DNA from: Phycisphaerales bacterium UBA1926
GTDB taxonomy: Bacteria > Planctomycetota > Phycisphaerae > Phycisphaerales > UBA1924
Assembly: GCA_002337215.1 (NCBI GenBank)
Contig: DDFO01000005.1
Coordinates: forward strand, 413-24,858
Length of the DNA stretch: 24,446 bases
Direction of reading: 5' to 3'
How positions within the stretch are numbered: the stretch's first letter is position 1; each line of letters begins with the position of its first letter. The position numbers and the translations under genes are program-made. Under the pieces are notes generated by a model. The model saw only the letters and a program-made list of their open reading frames with translations. It did not search any database and was not told the DNA's origin. Below are positions 9,401 through 16,600 of this stretch, in pieces.

Positions 9401-9673
9401 CAGCTTCGCCACCTCGGTGTACTTCCCGTTCCGAAGATCGTTATCGATCTTCTCGCGGATCGCCTGCTGGTCCTGCTTCGTCCCGGCCGCTGACCGCAGC
9501 GACTCGCCGCTCGGCGAGGCTTTGTGCGCGGTGCCAGTCTCTGCGGACGATCGCTGAGCGGGCGATTGGGTCGGCGCGGTGTCAGCCAGCGCGACCGCCA
9601 TTCCCGAAAAAGCAATCAAGATCCCGGCGCCCGAGATCCGAGAAAAACGTGTCAAGGTCTGCTGCGTGCTCAT
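6470..9673 (-). CDS. Large secreted astacin-like protein with degenerate active site, inserted beta-sandwich-like domain and dockerin-like C-terminus
   Basis: This 1067-residue protein starts at ATG 9673, where a signal peptide begins (Arg-containing n-region, hydrophobic core 13-30, likely cleavage after ALA30). An upstream ATG at 9724 would bury that signal. Residues about 70-125 are charged and helical. Calcium-type Asp/Gly/Asn repeats occur at 517-540 and 602-642. Astacin-like landmarks are split by insertions: VIESVTNIVFIERP (398-411), then the active-site region YTLMGQLSLADE (683-694) followed by HTRPDREEF, then NFIENFD (730-736), a roughly 180-residue insert (about 740-918), YDFRSATHGG (921-930) at the Met-turn position and IGQAGGLSLGDRIGLSNLYG (958-977). 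Against HExxHxxGFxHE the ligands become Y683, G687 and D693, Glu becomes T684, and the Met-turn Met is T927. A dockerin-like block (DVNGDG at 995) closes the protein. Probably non-catalytic. Confidence 0.72.
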   Translation of the reverse strand: MSTQQTLTRFSRISGAGILIAFSGMAVALADTAPTQSPAQRSSAETGTAHKASPSGESLRSAAGTKQDQQAIREKIDNDLRNGKYTEVAKLLPTVQPQLKDLNEVELLRIVAERARQLLEEEKNLGRPGSNNGTGGGVVVFDGADDSAEIDRGLLGPGEWRNPPGVPGIGEGWRSMDTHRLRREKSMRYSRLYLRSLFGGYADFSNLAFADAVEGADGGGIWPPLALPSNTVDFDGDGEVFDPLPARPVVVYYQFLEESMTDIEWDDGEDNLNQVGLRTNDDNEDDVIDFADLADETDGIADTWPANPQFVNRSVIPPPDPNDFDEELFPFLQATGLGGTRWGDARPIFLHPDAEAAWRLAQSLYFDSTDPDAFEETFDSNQVLEEEERQLVLTAMRVIESVTNIVFIERPDWGGFSPVNAPFLQSLGPGISYPLNAVGWTLDNAPPTLAVDPGGIPSGAQPAVTEVPWFPEDDYPWLLILKGSNPADGENGVNATSETGTTRNPPPLGAPSIDYIFTDLDGDGFPDTPDSNGDGLPDQVIFSSLGAGNIVPLSDASRSVLDNNLDTAISSADVFGPGFVVRGLQSGQGVPYTVGPLPNFLMDMNFDGTLDNMLDTNGDGDASVIDIFNDLAIDTNADGIADSVFPGGTTASLNPFPFDAIPCGLVGLTQNLFDTQDVGFIVYTLMGQLSLADEHTRPDREEFIRVLEENIDSNNGGLDIVPAGSDKYANFIENFDTTTETVPAVGLTPHAPGNWTLDNSGATAGGWSFLDPTMNANDGAAPTADYAVDDDDLSAIALVTGSFPDTQIQGTAVFTSPNIYGPQDASVRFAYWINSESGDPIQDGDGLIVQTSADSGATWEELTTLTSQSDEWQLAEVLIGETLADSQTGLPTFQVRFIAQNTDPARAIEIAIDRIRVQNPYDFRSATHGGPFFSARTLDPGFETIQVREGFEEFADQIGQAGGLSLGDRIGLSNLYGIPVFPDGSGPAPDPCRADVNGDGIISAVDVALFLDLFNAGDMRADFAAPEGVLDIFDLLAFFNDVQNSFRCINDPDNNFGLNNLTDITPG

Positions 9674-9795
9674 GTTTGTATCCCGTGCTGTGCGCGGTCG
9701 ATCGGTGTCGACGCTCGCATCCATCGCCCCGCGAGATCGTACCCGGCCCGCGGTCTCGCCGCCCCGGCCGGGTGCCCTCGTCTGTGGATTCTCAT

Positions 9796-9828
9796 CAACA
9801 GTTTACCGGATCCGCTCCCGAACTGTTG
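9796..9828. promoter_or_regulatory. Inverted repeat upstream of the large secreted gene
   Basis: CAACAGTT (9796-9803) and AACTGTTG (9821-9828) are perfect 8-bp inverted arms with a 17-bp spacer, 123-155 bp upstream of ATG 9673. The arm centres are 25 bp apart. This could be a split operator for a dimeric regulator or a large-loop hairpin. No convincing -35/-10 pair was found beside it. Confidence 0.35.
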
Positions 9829-9884
9829 CATCAATCCAAAGACAAAGCAAAAAAAAGAATGTCCTGTCAGGCAATGTGAAACGG

Positions 9885-9910
9885 TTCGACGCGATCCCGT
9901 CGCGTTCGAA
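9885..9910 (-). terminator. Imperfect hairpin downstream of rpoD
   Basis: TTCGACGCGA (9885-9894) pairs with TCGCGTTCGAA (9900-9910) apart from one bulged T, 33 bp past the rpoD stop. On the minus strand the nearest T-run (eight T, 9848-9855) is about 30 nt further on, so it is not a canonical intrinsic terminator. It may still help end dnaG-rpoD transcription. Confidence 0.35.
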
Positions 9911-9942
9911 GTCGAGTCCAGTCCAGAACTTCAGTGCTTTGT

Positions 9943-11871
9943 TCAGTCTTTGCCTGTGTTTTCGCCGTTCGCCCGGCGTTCCTTGTACTCGTGGTCGCCG
10001 ACAAAGCCCTGGAGCTTGCGGGCACGGACCGGATGTTGGAGTTTTCGCAACGCTTTTGCTTCGACCTGCCGCACCCGTTCACGCGTGACCTTGAAGATCC
10101 GCCCGACCTCTTCGAGCGTGTAGGTGTACCCGTCGCCGATCCCATACCGGAGTTTCAGGATCTCCCGCTCGCGGTAGGTCAGCGTCTTGAGCACCTGCTC
10201 GATCCGCTTGGCGAGCATCTCCTGAGCAGCCGAGTCGCTCGGCGTCTGCTGCCGCTCGTCTTCGATGAAGTCGCCGAAGTGCGAGTCCTCGCCCTCGCCG
10301 ACAGGCCGGTCCAGGCTCACCGGGTGCCGGCTGATCTTCATCACGCGGCGGGTCTCGGAGATCGACATCCCCGCCGCCGACGCCAGTTCCTCGATCGTGG
10401 GCTCGACACCCGTCTTCTGCAGCGCGTCCTTCTGCAGATTGCGCAGCTTCGTCATCGTCTCGATCATGTGGACGGGGATCCGGATCGTGCGGGCGTGGTC
10501 CGCGATCGCTCGCGTGATCGCCTGGCGGATCCACCACGTCGCGTACGTGCTGAACTTGTACCCCCGCTTGTACTCGTACTTGTCCACGGCCCGCATCAGA
10601 CCCGTGTTCCCTTCCTGGATGATGTCAAGGAAGCTCAGGCCACGATTCCGGTACTTCTTGGCGATGGACACCACCAGCCGGAGGTTCCCGCCCGAAAGGT
10701 CCCGCTTCGCCTGCTCATACTCCCAGAAAACCGTTTTGAGCACAGCGCACCGGGCCGCGAGTTCCTCGGGTTCTTCGCGCACGAGGCTCCGCAGCCCGTC
10801 GAGTTCTTCGCGCATCACCGCGAGGTCTTCGGGGTCCAGCGAACCGGGTGCGGCCTCCGCCTTCTCGATCAGCCCCCGTAGATCGGTCATCTTCTGGCTG
10901 ATCGACCGCAGCTTGTTCATCAGCGGGACGATCTTCCCGGTCCGCAGGCACAGCTCCTCGAGCAGGCAACTCAGCCGCACACGCCGCGAGCCGATCCGTC
11001 CGCGGATCTTCGCGAGCGCCGCCTTGGTCGCCTTGCCGGCCCGCTTTTCTTCGAGTTCGGCCCAATCCTCCGCGTTCCGTTCGAGCAACCGCTCGATCGT
11101 TCCCAGGTTCGAGGGGATCCGGTGGCCGATCTTCTCCTTGTGGTTCTCCTCGGCCGTCGAGATCCGCATCGTCCGGTCGAACGGCATGTCCCCCGCCTCG
11201 ACCGCCCGGAGGACCTTCGCCGCCTCCGTCGCGATGTAATCGCATTCCAGGCAGCGGCGCCGGAAGATCATCCGCGTCGTCTCGATCTTCTTGGCAAGCC
11301 GGATCTCCTCGTCGCGCGTCAGCAGCGGGATCATGCCCATCTGCGTCAGGTACATGCGCACCGGGTCGTCCACCCGCTTGGCGTTCTCGCTCGCGACGGC
11401 GTCCTCGATGTCGCGCTGCAGCGTGTCGTCGTCCATCCGCTGCGCCTCGGCGACATCCCGCTCCGCCTGGCTCGCGACATCCGCCGGGTTGATGTTCGCG
11501 TAGTGCGAGCGGTTCATCCGCACCTGGATCGCCAGCGAATCGATCCGCCCGCCCCCGCCTCCGGTCCCCGCGACGCTCATCGCCCGGAACGGGCTCCCGA
11601 GCGCCGCCTGCTGTTCTTTCTTGGCGCGGTAGAGGCGGGCGCGGAACTCGAGCTCATCGACGAGCTCGATGTCGAGCTGGTCGATCGTCGCGAGCAGCTC
11701 GTGCACGCGGTTGGGATCCACCATCTCGTCGGGCATCGCGTTGTTGAGCTCTTCGTAGCTCAGCCAGCCGCGCGACTGCGACGCCTCGAACAGCGCCGTC
11801 AGCCCGGGGTGCAGCGCCGACACGGCTCGGGTTCCATTCGCGGACATTCCTGACCTTCCACTCTTGACCAT
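9943..11871 (-). CDS. rpoD: RNA polymerase primary sigma factor (sigma-70/RpoD)
   Basis: This 642-residue protein is the housekeeping sigma factor that directs RNA polymerase to promoters. A region 1.1-like segment lies at about 22-75. Region 1.2 is at 168-197 ([27 protein letters not shown]). A long non-conserved region spans about 200-390. Region 2 is at 395-467, with [12 protein letters not shown], the core-binding [12 protein letters not shown] and the -10 recognition and melting segment [15 protein letters not shown]. Region 3 follows, then region 4 at 553-620 with [14 protein letters not shown] and the -35 recognition helix [20 protein letters not shown] 11871 has GGAG 5 nt upstream; ATG 11847 (MSANGTRAV) is an equally possible start behind GGAAGG. 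It lies directly after dnaG in the same direction, as in the conserved rpsU-dnaG-rpoD operon, but rpsU is not adjacent here. Confidence 0.96.
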   Translation of the reverse strand: MVKSGRSGMSANGTRAVSALHPGLTALFEASQSRGWLSYEELNNAMPDEMVDPNRVHELLATIDQLDIELVDELEFRARLYRAKKEQQAALGSPFRAMSVAGTGGGGGRIDSLAIQVRMNRSHYANINPADVASQAERDVAEAQRMDDDTLQRDIEDAVASENAKRVDDPVRMYLTQMGMIPLLTRDEEIRLAKKIETTRMIFRRRCLECDYIATEAAKVLRAVEAGDMPFDRTMRISTAEENHKEKIGHRIPSNLGTIERLLERNAEDWAELEEKRAGKATKAALAKIRGRIGSRRVRLSCLLEELCLRTGKIVPLMNKLRSISQKMTDLRGLIEKAEAAPGSLDPEDLAVMREELDGLRSLVREEPEELAARCAVLKTVFWEYEQAKRDLSGGNLRLVVSIAKKYRNRGLSFLDIIQEGNTGLMRAVDKYEYKRGYKFSTYATWWIRQAITRAIADHARTIRIPVHMIETMTKLRNLQKDALQKTGVEPTIEELASAAGMSISETRRVMKISRHPVSLDRPVGEGEDSHFGDFIEDERQQTPSDSAAQEMLAKRIEQVLKTLTYREREILKLRYGIGDGYTYTLEEVGRIFKVTRERVRQVEAKALRKLQHPVRARKLQGFVGDHEYKERRANGENTGKD

Positions 11872-11927
11872 TTCCGCTCCGCGTCGCCGGGCACATTCGC
11901 CGGCTCGTGCTGTGGGCGACCGAGCCC

Positions 11928-12009
11928 GCTCAACGACTTCTGCTCAACGGCTCTTGCTCAACCGGCTCTTGCTCAACCGACTCTTGCTCAACTGACTCTT
12001 GCTCAACCG
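11928..12009. repeat. 14-15 bp tandem repeat array across the dnaG stop codon
   Basis: Six copies of a unit with the core GCTCAAC (TTGAGC on the minus strand) occur; the TCA triplets start at 11930, 11944, 11958, 11973, 11988 and 12003. The last four are spaced exactly 15 bp, the first three 14 bp. The unit is about CTCTTGCTCAACCGG with point changes. The dnaG stop TGA is the TGA of the 12003 copy. Because 15 is a multiple of three, the copies at 11988, 11973 and 11958 place further TGA codons in the same frame. The array fills much of the 131-bp dnaG-rpoD gap. Confidence 0.9.
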
Positions 12010-13889
12010 GCGGGCTCCTGACCCGCCCCTCTGACAATACCCCCGCCGCGCCGGTAGGGATTCGCCGCGTTGTTGCCGCCGAAGTCCTTATGCAACTCGC
12101 GCAGCCGGGCGAGCGGGTCGTCGGCCCCGGATCCGCCGTCCTCGATTCCGCCTCCGCTCCTGAGACGGAGCCCGTGCTCGCGGAGCCGGTTCAGGCACGA
12201 CGCGAGTTCCTCGACCACGCCCTCGTCCCCGTCGTCCCCGTTTTCCTGGAACTCTCCCGCGAACGCACGGGCGAGCACCGCCGAGAGCCGTTCGCTCTCC
12301 GACTGCGCCAGCAGCGACGCCGCGTCGAGCGCCCCGCCTCCCGCGAGCGTTTCCGACGCGGAGACCACGATCGCCGCGAGCGGGGGCGGGCACCCGTCGA
12401 GGTCCGTCGTCAGCGCCCGGGCCGCGTCCGCCCGCCGCTCGGCGATCGACTCGGCCGCCCTCGGATCCAGCAGACACGCGATCGCCCTGAGCCGGAACCG
12501 ATCGATCCCCCGCATCGCCGCCGGCTTGAACTCGACCGAGGATTCCTGATCACCCGCGGGTCGGCGTCCCCGCGTCCGCGCCCGCTGATAGGCGTCCGCC
12601 ACGAGCCGGCCCGGCACGCCCAGCGCCCCGGCCATATCCGCGAGCAGCGATTCCCGCTCGATCGGCGCCATCGATTCCAGCCCGGTGTCCGCGAGCCGTT
12701 CGACCTGTTCTTCGAGGTGCCGCGCCCGCCCGGCGGGCCCCATGTCCGCCTGCTTCTCGCGGATGCGCCGTGCCCAACGGTCGATGACGGGTTCCGCGTC
12801 ATCGAGGATCCTGGACATGACATCAGCCCCGCCTTCGGTCTTCAGCAGTTCATCAGGGTCCTTCGATTCGGTCTTCCCCGTGAGCATCGCGACGCGGATA
12901 TCGAGCCTCGAGCCGAAGAGCACCCCGAGCGCCCGGTCCGCCGCGTTCTGCCCAGCCTCGTCACCGTCGAACAGCAGCACGACCTCTTTGCACTGCCCGC
13001 GCAGTTTCTGGGCGTGCCCCTCGGTGAACGCGGTCCCCAGTGTCCCGACGACGTTCGTCAGCCCCGCCTGGTGGCAGGCGATCACGTCGGTGTACCCCTC
13101 GACGATCACCGCCCGCCCGCTCTTGCGGATCGCGTCCCGCGATTGCGGCAGCCCGAACAGCGTCTTCGACTTGTTGAACAGCGGCGTCTCGGGGCTGTTG
13201 AGGTACTTGGGTTCGTCCTCGTCGTCGATGCGACGCCCGCCGAACGCGATCGGGTCGCCCGTCTCCCCGTGGATCGGGAAGACCAAACGGTTCCGCAGCG
13301 CGTCGTACGGCTCGGGGCCTTCCTTGCGCTTCAGCAGCCCCAGGTTCAGGAACGCCGATTCACTGAGGTTCTTGCGCCGCACCGTGGTCAGCAGCCCGTC
13401 CCACCGATCGGGCGACGCCCCGATCGCAAACTTCTCAACCATCGCGAGCGAGATGCCCCGCCGCTCGACGAGCGCCCGGGCCGACTCGCCCGACTCGTGC
13501 TTGCTCAGGATCGTCTGAAAAAAGGCCTGCGCCGCCCGGTTCGCCTCGATCAGTTCTGTGCGCGAAGGGCCGGATTGGGCGCGCTCGTCGGGACGGCGGC
13601 GCGTCAGTTCGATCCCCGCCCGCTCGGCCAGCATCTTGATCGCTTCTCCGAACCCGATGCCGTGATACTTCTGGACGAACGTGAAGACATCGCCCCCGGC
13701 CCCGCACACAAAGCAGTGGTACATCCGCTTGTGGGGGACGACGTACATCGACGGGTTGCGGTCGTCGTGGAAGGGGCACAGGCACTTGAACTCGCGCCCG
13801 TTGGGCACGAGCTTGACGTACTCACCGATGACCTGGGCGATGTCGGACGCCTCGAGGACCTTCAGTTTGTCGTCATCGAGCGTTGCCAT
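12003..13889 (-). CDS. dnaG: DNA primase
   Basis: This 628-residue protein synthesises RNA primers at the replication fork. The N-terminal CHC2 zinc finger is clear: C38, H41, C59 and C62 in CPFH and CFVC. The catalytic core has FPIHGETGDPIAFGGR (204-219) and PKYLNSPETPLFNK. The Toprim motifs are VIVEGYTD with E264 and LLFDGDEAG with D308 and D310, the metal-binding acidic residues. The last 170 or so residues are a variable, helical, acidic domain in the position of the helicase-binding domain. ATG 13889 is chosen because MATLDDDKLKVLEASDI matches the usual DnaG N-terminus; an in-frame extension to 14012 would overlap the divergent acylphosphatase. The stop codon lies inside a tandem repeat. 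It is followed by rpoD and is presumably cotranscribed with it. Confidence 0.97.
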   Translation of the reverse strand: MATLDDDKLKVLEASDIAQVIGEYVKLVPNGREFKCLCPFHDDRNPSMYVVPHKRMYHCFVCGAGGDVFTFVQKYHGIGFGEAIKMLAERAGIELTRRRPDERAQSGPSRTELIEANRAAQAFFQTILSKHESGESARALVERRGISLAMVEKFAIGASPDRWDGLLTTVRRKNLSESAFLNLGLLKRKEGPEPYDALRNRLVFPIHGETGDPIAFGGRRIDDEDEPKYLNSPETPLFNKSKTLFGLPQSRDAIRKSGRAVIVEGYTDVIACHQAGLTNVVGTLGTAFTEGHAQKLRGQCKEVVLLFDGDEAGQNAADRALGVLFGSRLDIRVAMLTGKTESKDPDELLKTEGGADVMSRILDDAEPVIDRWARRIREKQADMGPAGRARHLEEQVERLADTGLESMAPIERESLLADMAGALGVPGRLVADAYQRARTRGRRPAGDQESSVEFKPAAMRGIDRFRLRAIACLLDPRAAESIAERRADAARALTTDLDGCPPPLAAIVVSASETLAGGGALDAASLLAQSESERLSAVLARAFAGEFQENGDDGDEGVVEELASCLNRLREHGLRLRSGGGIEDGGSGADDPLARLRELHKDFGGNNAANPYRRGGGIVRGAGQEPAG

Positions 13890-13930
13890 GCTCAGCCCGG
13901 GCTCCCTCTCTCCTCGTGCCTCCCGCCAAT

Positions 13931-13940
13931 CAGACGTCTG
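13931..13940. promoter_or_regulatory. 10-bp perfect palindrome in the dnaG/acyP divergent spacer
   Basis: CAGACGTCTG is a perfect palindrome 42 bp before the dnaG ATG, in a 113-bp divergent spacer. It could be an operator half of a control site for the replication/transcription operon. A 10-bp palindrome can occur by chance, so this is only a candidate. Confidence 0.2.
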
Positions 13941-14002
13941 GGCGACGCGGATCCGTGAGCCTAGCCAAGAGAGAACCCGCCGGCACCACCCTACAACTCC
14001 GC

Positions 14003-14287
14003 ATGCCCACATCGCCCGAAAAGCGCCTCCGCATCCGCTACACAGGCCGGGTCCAGGGCGTGGGCTTCCGCGCGATGACCCGCGCCGTCGCTCGCAGTTT
14101 CGCCGTGACCGGTTGGGTCCGCAACGAGCCCGACGGGGCGGTCACCGCCGAGATCCAGGGCGACCCCGCCGAGATCGAGAAGACCAAACAGACCCTCGCC
14201 TCGGAGATGGCACGCAACATCACCGGCTTCGACGAGACCGAGATCCCGCCCGCCCGGGGCGAGACGGCGTTCGAGATCGCATACTGA
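14003..14287 (+). CDS. acyP: Acylphosphatase
   Basis: This 94-residue enzyme hydrolyses carboxyl-phosphate bonds of acylphosphates in the cytoplasm. The signature GRVQGVGFR is at residues 14-22, whose final Arg binds the phosphate, and WVRNEPDGAV follows, whose Asn orients the catalytic water. Length is typical (about 90-100). The ATG at 14003 begins the protein just before the first beta strand (KRLRIRYTGRV); a longer in-frame extension to 13883 would overlap the dnaG start region and is unlike the family. It is divergent from dnaG and begins a run of five plus-strand genes. Confidence 0.93.
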   Translation: MPTSPEKRLRIRYTGRVQGVGFRAMTRAVARSFAVTGWVRNEPDGAVTAEIQGDPAEIEKTKQTLASEMARNITGFDETEIPPARGETAFEIAY

Positions 14288-14334
14288 ATCCACCGGCACA
14301 AACCCGCCCCGCCGACTGACCCCGAACGGACCCC

Positions 14335-15030
14335 ATGCTCATCCTCTTCGACATCGACATGACTCTCCTCAAGACCAACGGCGCGGGCCGGCGGGCGATG
14401 GCAGACGCCGGCAAGAGGCTGTTTACCCCCGAGTTCGCCTTCGACGGTGTCGATTTCGCGGGCAGGCTCGACCCGCTCATCATCCGCGACCTGCTCACCG
14501 CCAACGGCATCGAGCCCACCCCCGACAACCTCGCCTCCATGAAGCGCGGCTACATCGAGGCTTTCGCCGACACCGCCGCCCCCTCCATCGAACCCCTCCC
14601 CGGCGCGGTCGAACTCGTGCACGCGATCGCGGACGAGGCCCGGAAAGACCCGTCCACGGTGCCCGGCGTGCTCACCGGCAACTTCGCCGAGACCGGCACC
14701 TTCAAGCTCCGCTCCATCGGGCTCGATCCCGCCCAGTTCCTCGTCCAGGTCTGGGGCGACGATTCCCCCCACGAGCCGCCCACGCGGGACCACCTGCCAC
14801 CCGTCGGCATCGACCGCTACCGGGGACTCCACAAGGCCGACCCGCGCGAGACGGTCATCCTCGGCGACACCGTCCACGACGTCGCGTGCGGGCTCGCAAG
14901 CGGATGCCGCGTCCTCGCCGTCGCGACAGGCCGAACCGACGCGCAGACGCTCGAGAACGCGGGTGCCCACCGCGTCGTCGAGACGCTCGCCGACACCGAA
15001 GACATCGCCCGCTGGTTGCTCATGGGCTGA
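14335..15030 (+). CDS. HAD-superfamily hydrolase (phosphoglycolate phosphatase-like)
   Basis: This 231-residue soluble phosphatase has all the haloacid dehalogenase motifs. Motif I is FDIDMTLL (residues 5-12) with the nucleophile D6 and acid/base D8. Motif II is the Thr of VLTGN. Motif IV is ILGDTVHDVACG with the paired acidic residues that bind Mg2+. The segment after motif I is a helical cap (about 15-90), as in phosphoglycolate phosphatase and beta-phosphoglucomutase-type enzymes. The real substrate cannot be read from sequence. It starts 47 bp after acyP and ends 20 bp before the DUF418 gene, so the three are probably cotranscribed. Confidence 0.9.
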   Translation: MLILFDIDMTLLKTNGAGRRAMADAGKRLFTPEFAFDGVDFAGRLDPLIIRDLLTANGIEPTPDNLASMKRGYIEAFADTAAPSIEPLPGAVELVHAIADEARKDPSTVPGVLTGNFAETGTFKLRSIGLDPAQFLVQVWGDDSPHEPPTRDHLPPVGIDRYRGLHKADPRETVILGDTVHDVACGLASGCRVLAVATGRTDAQTLENAGAHRVVETLADTEDIARWLLMG

Positions 15031-15050
15031 GCTTCTGTTCAACTGCGCAA

Positions 15051-16511
15051 ATGGAAGAGCACTCCGCCCACGATGCGTCGAGCGCGCCAGCACGCGCGAT
15101 CGACTCCCCGGCCCACGTTCAACTCCGCCCGGTGGCCGAGAAAGAACGCTTCCGCTCCATCGACGTCGTCCGCGGGTTTGCCCTTCTGGGCATCCTTGTG
15201 CCCAACATCGTCGCCTTCGGTTGGCCCGCCGCCACGATGGCGGACCCAACGATCATGGACGCCCACCTCGGCGCGACCGACAACTGGAACCACATCGGCC
15301 ACGACATCACCAGCATCTTCACCCTCGGCAAGATGATGGCGCTCTTCAGCATGCTCTTCGGTGCAGGCGTCATCGTCTACGCCCGCAAGTTCGACGAGGC
15401 GGGTGCCCGCGAACGCCTCGGTGCCGACGCCATCAACCGGGCCCACCGCGAGTTGGGCGAGAACATCGCCTACACCTGCCGGAAGTGCGGCTATGACCTC
15501 GCGGCGCTCATCCCCGAGGGCAGAATCGCCGGGGACACCACCTGCCCCGAGTGCGGCCTCGCCCAGCACACGCCGCGACGCCTCAAGATCTCCACCGGCG
15601 CAGGGCTCTGGTACCGCCGGACACTCTGGCTGCTCGCGATCGGGGTATTCCACGGGCTCTTCATGTGGTTCGGCGACATCCTCGTCTGGTACGCCGTCGC
15701 GGGCCTCGCCGCCGTCTGGTGGGTCCGCAGGTGGGACCCCAAACTCCAGATCGCCGTCGGCGTCGTGGGCCACCTGGTCACCACGATCCTCCTGCTGGGC
15801 ATCACCGGGCTCGGCATCTGGGCGATGCAGGCGGGCAAAATCCCGGGCGGGTCGCTCATGGGCGACCCGGCCGCCGAATTCGAGGCCTACACGGGCACCG
15901 TTGTCCAGGCGACCATCGCCCGCCTGATCACCGCTGCGAGTTTTTGGTTCTTTTTCCTGCCCTTCTTCCTCCCCGGTGTCACCGGGCTGATGATGATCGG
16001 CATGGGGCTCACCCGCCTGGGCATCCTCACCGGCGAGCGGTCCACCCGTTTCTACGCGATCATGGGCGGCGTCGGCACCGTTGGAGGGCTCGCGCTCACA
16101 GCGAGCATCTACTACGGACTGAAATCCGCGATGCCCGATTACGGGGGCATGATCTGGCAGTCCATGAGCCAGTTCGTGGGCCTGCCCATCTCGATGGGGT
16201 ACATGGGCCTGCTCATCTGGATGCTCAAGATCGGCCTGCTGAAGCGGGCAACCGCCGCCCTCGCCAACGTCGGACGCATGGCCCTCACCAACTATCTCCT
16301 CCAGACCCTCCTGTGCACGACCTTCTTCTACGGCCACGCCGGGGGCTTCTTCGGCGAGATCGACTACCCCGGCCTCTTTGCCGTCATCGCTTCGGTCTGG
16401 ACCATCAACCTCGTCTTCAGCGCGGTCTGGCTCCGCGCCTTCCGTTTCGGCCCCGCCGAATGGGTCTGGCGCAGCCTGACGTACTGGAAACCCCAGCCTC
16501 TCCGCCGTTGA
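15051..16511 (+). CDS. DUF418-family polytopic membrane protein with an inserted zinc ribbon
   Basis: This 486-residue membrane protein is of unknown function. About ten hydrophobic spans are visible, beginning with RSIDVVRGFALLGILVPN (35-52), the usual DUF418 opening. GKMMALFSMLFGAGVIVYA (93-111) and RRTLWLLAIGVFHGLFMWFGDILVWY (from 189) are the conserved family core, and LTNYLLQTLL and GPAEWVWRSLTYW mark the C-terminal DUF418 region. Between the second and third spans the loop is expanded by a four-cysteine motif: C143, C146, C165 and C168 (CRKCGYDL, then CPECG), a rubredoxin-like zinc ribbon. In typical members this loop is short. The start at 15051 lies 20 bp after the HAD stop; no clear Shine-Dalgarno is seen. 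Family members are often annotated as transporters or acyltransferase-like, but no substrate is known. Confidence 0.88.
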   Translation: MEEHSAHDASSAPARAIDSPAHVQLRPVAEKERFRSIDVVRGFALLGILVPNIVAFGWPAATMADPTIMDAHLGATDNWNHIGHDITSIFTLGKMMALFSMLFGAGVIVYARKFDEAGARERLGADAINRAHRELGENIAYTCRKCGYDLAALIPEGRIAGDTTCPECGLAQHTPRRLKISTGAGLWYRRTLWLLAIGVFHGLFMWFGDILVWYAVAGLAAVWWVRRWDPKLQIAVGVVGHLVTTILLLGITGLGIWAMQAGKIPGGSLMGDPAAEFEAYTGTVVQATIARLITAASFWFFFLPFFLPGVTGLMMIGMGLTRLGILTGERSTRFYAIMGGVGTVGGLALTASIYYGLKSAMPDYGGMIWQSMSQFVGLPISMGYMGLLIWMLKIGLLKRATAALANVGRMALTNYLLQTLLCTTFFYGHAGGFFGEIDYPGLFAVIASVWTINLVFSAVWLRAFRFGPAEWVWRSLTYWKPQPLRR

Positions 16512-16600
16512 TTGCTGTTCCTCTGCGCACAACGCAGAACCGCGGACACCAATCCCCGATGCCCCGCCCATACACTCGCTCCGCGAAGGAGCGCACACCC

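Noticed and set aside
11928..12009. Tandem repeat as a CRISPR array
   Set aside because: Units are 14-15 bp and directly adjacent, without unique spacers, and no cas gene is near.
11907..13958. 683-codon open frame antisense to dnaG
   Set aside because: It overlaps nearly all of DnaG, is Arg/Pro-rich without domains, and its SCSTD repeats come from the tandem DNA repeat at the dnaG stop.
15551..16600. Long in-frame extension upstream of the 265-aa gene
   Set aside because: It runs through the DUF418 coding sequence in another frame; ATG 16601 has a good ribosome site.
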